Below are positions 12,163-14,237 of a stretch of DNA of 14,237 nucleotides, piece by piece (the stretch's first letter is position 1; each line of letters starts with the position of its first letter). This stretch comes from Chloroflexota bacterium. Its GTDB lineage: Bacteria; Chloroflexota; Ktedonobacteria; Ktedonobacterales; Ktedonobacteraceae. Below the pieces are notes generated by a model that did not search any database, was not told the DNA's origin, and saw only the letters and a program-made list of their open reading frames with translations. The stretch covers positions 1 through 14,237 of the forward strand of contig DAHVFL010000054.1 in assembly GCA_027316975.1 (NCBI GenBank). The letters run 5' to 3'. The position numbers and the translations under genes were made by a program.

Positions 12163-14237
12163 TTATTGCGCCGTCACAGCCACATCATCCACGAAGAATG
12201 CTGAGGTGCGCGACGAAGACGAGGATGTTTTAGCCTCGAACACCAGCGTTACATTCTGCCCGGCGTAACTGGCGAGCAGGCTGGTCGCGTCAAACGTGAC
12301 CTGCTGCCAGGCGCGCGTTGCATCCTTGTTGCAGGCGGCCTGCACCTTTCCGATAGTACTGCCAGCGCTGTCCAGCACTGTCACCGTAAAGGTGTCGGTG
12401 CAAGAGTGCGTGGTGCGGTTGGTATCGCCGTACCACCAGTAACTTACGCTGATGGATGACGCGCTGCCCGGCACGGCGAAACTTTGGCCGATGCTATCGT
12501 CGCAACTGGCATAACCGCACAGGAACGCGCTACCAGTGCCCAAATGTGGATTCGTGGAGTCCACCAGTTCATAGCCCCCGGCAGAGGATTCCTGCCAGCC
12601 CTGCGATCCCTGCTCGAAGCCGCCATTCTGGACCAACGAACCACCTGTTGGTGTAGGAGTGGGAGGTACAGGCGTCGTGGTGGGCGTCGGACCTGGCGGC
12701 GGAGTCGAAGTCGTCGTCGGACCCGGAGTCGAAGTCGATGTGCCGGTCGCCGTGGGACTGGGATTGGGCGTCGGTGAAGGCGGTGGTGTTACACCGCCAG
12801 CTATATCACGAGCGATATTGTAAATGTCGGGCGAACCCCAGCCGCTTGCCTCGTCATAGCCGGTGGTTGCCGGGTAAAAGAGGTTGGTGCCACTGGTGAC
12901 ATCGTGGAACGGCGCGAACTGCGTTTTTTGATTTGCCAGCCCGTAGAGCACCGGGTTGGCAAAGCCCATGCGCGATTTCCCCTGCTGTTGCAGGTAGCCA
13001 TTGATGAGCGCGGTGCTGCCTGCCCAGAGGGGCGCGGCTGCGCTGGTGCCACCTACGGTGATCCAGCCAGTTGACGGGCAATTTGATGCTGTCGCCGTGC
13101 AATAGACCGCGTAACCACTGGCGGGGTCGGCATCGGCTGAGACATCCGGCACCTGGCGATTGCCATTGCTGTACTGGTTCTTCACGCCGGGGCCAGTCTG
13201 CCAGGTGGGCTGCTTGAAGAAGCTGCTGATGCCGCCGCCGCCGCCCGCGCCCCTGGGACTGCGCTGCGTATCAGACGGATTGCTCCACACCGACTCGCTG
13301 CCATACGCGCCGCTATTCAATTGCAGGTTGGTACCACCAACGCCCGTAATATTGGGATCACCAGCCGGAGAGTCGACCGCCAGGTTGCTATCATTGCAGT
13401 CATAGGCGCCAGAGTCGCCCGAAGCCGCGTACATGGCGATACCCTGGGCAGCGCCCTGACTGAAGATATTGTCGAGCGTCTGCAGTTCGGCATTGCCGCT
13501 TTGCGATTCGCATTCACCCCAACTGATGGTAGTGATCTGCGCTTTGTTATCGGTTACGATCTTGTTATAGGTATCGTTGACGCCCTGCGTCGAGTTAGGT
13601 CCCTCGTAGACAATCTGGTTCGCTTTAGGAGCCATGGCAGCCACCACTTCGATATCCAGAGCCGCTTCGATGGCGCCTGCTCCGGCTGAACCATTGAAGC
13701 CGTCCACCAGTACATTGCTGATGCTGGGGCTGCCCAGACCGTAGTTTTGCAGGTAAGCGGTGATATCGCTGCTCTTGTAGCCGTCAAGTTCAAAGACCGC
13801 AACCGTCTGGCCGCTTCCTTGCAGGCCGGGTGACTGTAAAGGCGTGGCATCGTATGCCCCTCTCAGGTCAGGTGGTCCAAAGCCACTTTGCGTGGCATTG
13901 GGCGATGCTTTGGAATACCCTGAAAAGTTCGGCTCAGGTTTGCTATTTTTTGGACTTACCAGGCGATACAGGGGGTGCATTTTCACGCTGTTATCCAGGC
14001 CACCGATGGAAGTGATAATAGAAGAAAGCGCGCCTGGAATAACGGGCGGGTTGGCATTGGCGAAGAAGGCGTTGGCCCCCAGCACATAATTGTTGATTGT
14101 CACCTGGAAGGCTGCTTCCGCCTGGGCGATGGTGGATGTGGCATCGATCAGGAGACCGTTGGGAGAAACGCTTGTTACCGTCAACCCCTGATTCTGTAGA
14201 TAGTACCTGGTCTGCTGCACCTGGTCGGCGGTGGGGC
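12163..14237 (-). CDS. S53 family peptidase (sedolisin/kumamolisin-like) with C-terminal binding-type domain; N-terminus cut off
   Basis: A secreted acid-acting serine-carboxyl protease. The frame is open to the window edge, so the signal peptide and start of the pro-domain are missing. A GTG at 14220 lies inside the pro-domain and is not the start. Counting from that GTG as residue 1: pro-domain to about 118; catalytic E185 and D189 in IEAALDIE; oxyanion-hole D269 in AASGDSGAYD; nucleophile S393 in GGTSAAAP; and a C-terminal DVTSGTN...GYDEASGWGSPD region (440-465) like the family calcium site. A Pro/Thr/Ser-rich linker follows (about 478-526, near 12640-12790), then a beta-rich domain (527-685) starting LVQNGGFEQGSQGW and ending FFVDDVAV, like galactose/carbohydrate-binding modules. 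The catalytic set is complete. The likely role is degrading extracellular protein, anchored or targeted by the C-terminal domain. Confidence 0.94.
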   Translation of the reverse strand, partial: PTADQVQQTRYYLQNQGLTVTSVSPNGLLIDATSTIAQAEAAFQVTINNYVLGANAFFANANPPVIPGALSSIITSIGGLDNSVKMHPLYRLVSPKNSKPEPNFSGYSKASPNATQSGFGPPDLRGAYDATPLQSPGLQGSGQTVAVFELDGYKSSDITAYLQNYGLGSPSISNVLVDGFNGSAGAGAIEAALDIEVVAAMAPKANQIVYEGPNSTQGVNDTYNKIVTDNKAQITTISWGECESQSGNAELQTLDNIFSQGAAQGIAMYAASGDSGAYDCNDSNLAVDSPAGDPNITGVGGTNLQLNSGAYGSESVWSNPSDTQRSPRGAGGGGGISSFFKQPTWQTGPGVKNQYSNGNRQVPDVSADADPASGYAVYCTATASNCPSTGWITVGGTSAAAPLWAGSTALINGYLQQQGKSRMGFANPVLYGLANQKTQFAPFHDVTSGTNLFYPATTGYDEASGWGSPDIYNIARDIAGGVTPPPSPTPNPSPTATGTSTSTPGPTTTSTPPPGPTPTTTPVPPTPTPTGGSLVQNGGFEQGSQGWQESSAGGYELVDSTNPHLGTGSAFLCGYASCDDSIGQSFAVPGSASSISVSYWWYGDTNRTTHSCTDTFTVTVLDSAGSTIGKVQAACNKDATRAWQQVTFDATSLLASYAGQNVTLVFEAKTSSSSSRTSAFFVDDVAVTAQ

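Noticed and set aside
12640..12790. Repetitive low-complexity GTCG-rich tract
   Set aside because: It is explained as the Pro/Thr/Ser-rich linker of the sedolisin, not a DNA repeat or CRISPR array.
1..14237. tRNA, rRNA or CRISPR arrays
   Set aside because: No cloverleaf, rRNA-like or regularly spaced repeat sequence was seen on either strand.

Overview
The window looks like chromosomal DNA from a filamentous, multicellular-type bacterium of the Ktedonobacteria class (Chloroflexota). This is an inference from gene style: a zinc-ribbon Ser/Thr kinase fused to a PP2C domain, an XRE-TPR regulator with an RRQFLVELLG-type segment, a secreted sedolisin with a Pro/Thr linker, a solo tnpB element, and strong AAGGAG-type ribosome binding sites mixed with apparently leaderless genes. 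I cannot confirm the taxon without a search.

Layout. 1-675 (-): 5' half of a TrpB2-type tryptophan synthase beta chain, cut by the window edge. 676-827: leader or intergenic stretch with a clear intrinsic terminator and a candidate promoter. 828-1856 (-): extended-SDR NAD-dependent epimerase-like protein. About 2088-3370 (+): an IS200/IS605-type element with only tnpB, flanked by matching bulged hairpins. 3426-5369 (+): kinase-PP2C fusion, followed 25 bp later by a short beta-propeller-like remnant (5395-5868). 5912-6524 (-): BrnT-like toxin and CopG/RHH antitoxin with a perfect operator palindrome inside the promoter. 6687-7299 (-): two small overlapping unknown genes. 7540-11345 (+): a likely three-gene operon of XRE-TPR regulator, SLOG-Nudix fusion and aldehyde dehydrogenase. 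11507-12096 (+): DUF433/DUF5615 toxin-antitoxin pair with its own promoter, ending at a long hairpin terminator shared with the convergent gene. 12163-14237 (-): S53 peptidase (sedolisin), with its N-terminus outside the window.

How the genes work together. Most blocks are independent transcription units. The most system-like unit is XRE-TPR / SLOG-Nudix / aldehyde dehydrogenase: a helical-repeat regulator, a nucleotide-binding Rossmann-like domain joined to an ADP-ribose-pyrophosphatase-like Nudix domain with a degenerate catalytic box, and an NAD(P)-dependent enzyme. This suggests sensing or turnover of an NAD- or ADP-ribose-related metabolite, but that is inference. Two unrelated toxin-antitoxin modules and a solo TnpB in 10 kb mark the region as partly accessory. 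Two genes (tnpB and brnT) have near-consensus promoters whose -10 box lies exactly 6 nt before the ATG with no Shine-Dalgarno sequence, which predicts leaderless mRNAs.
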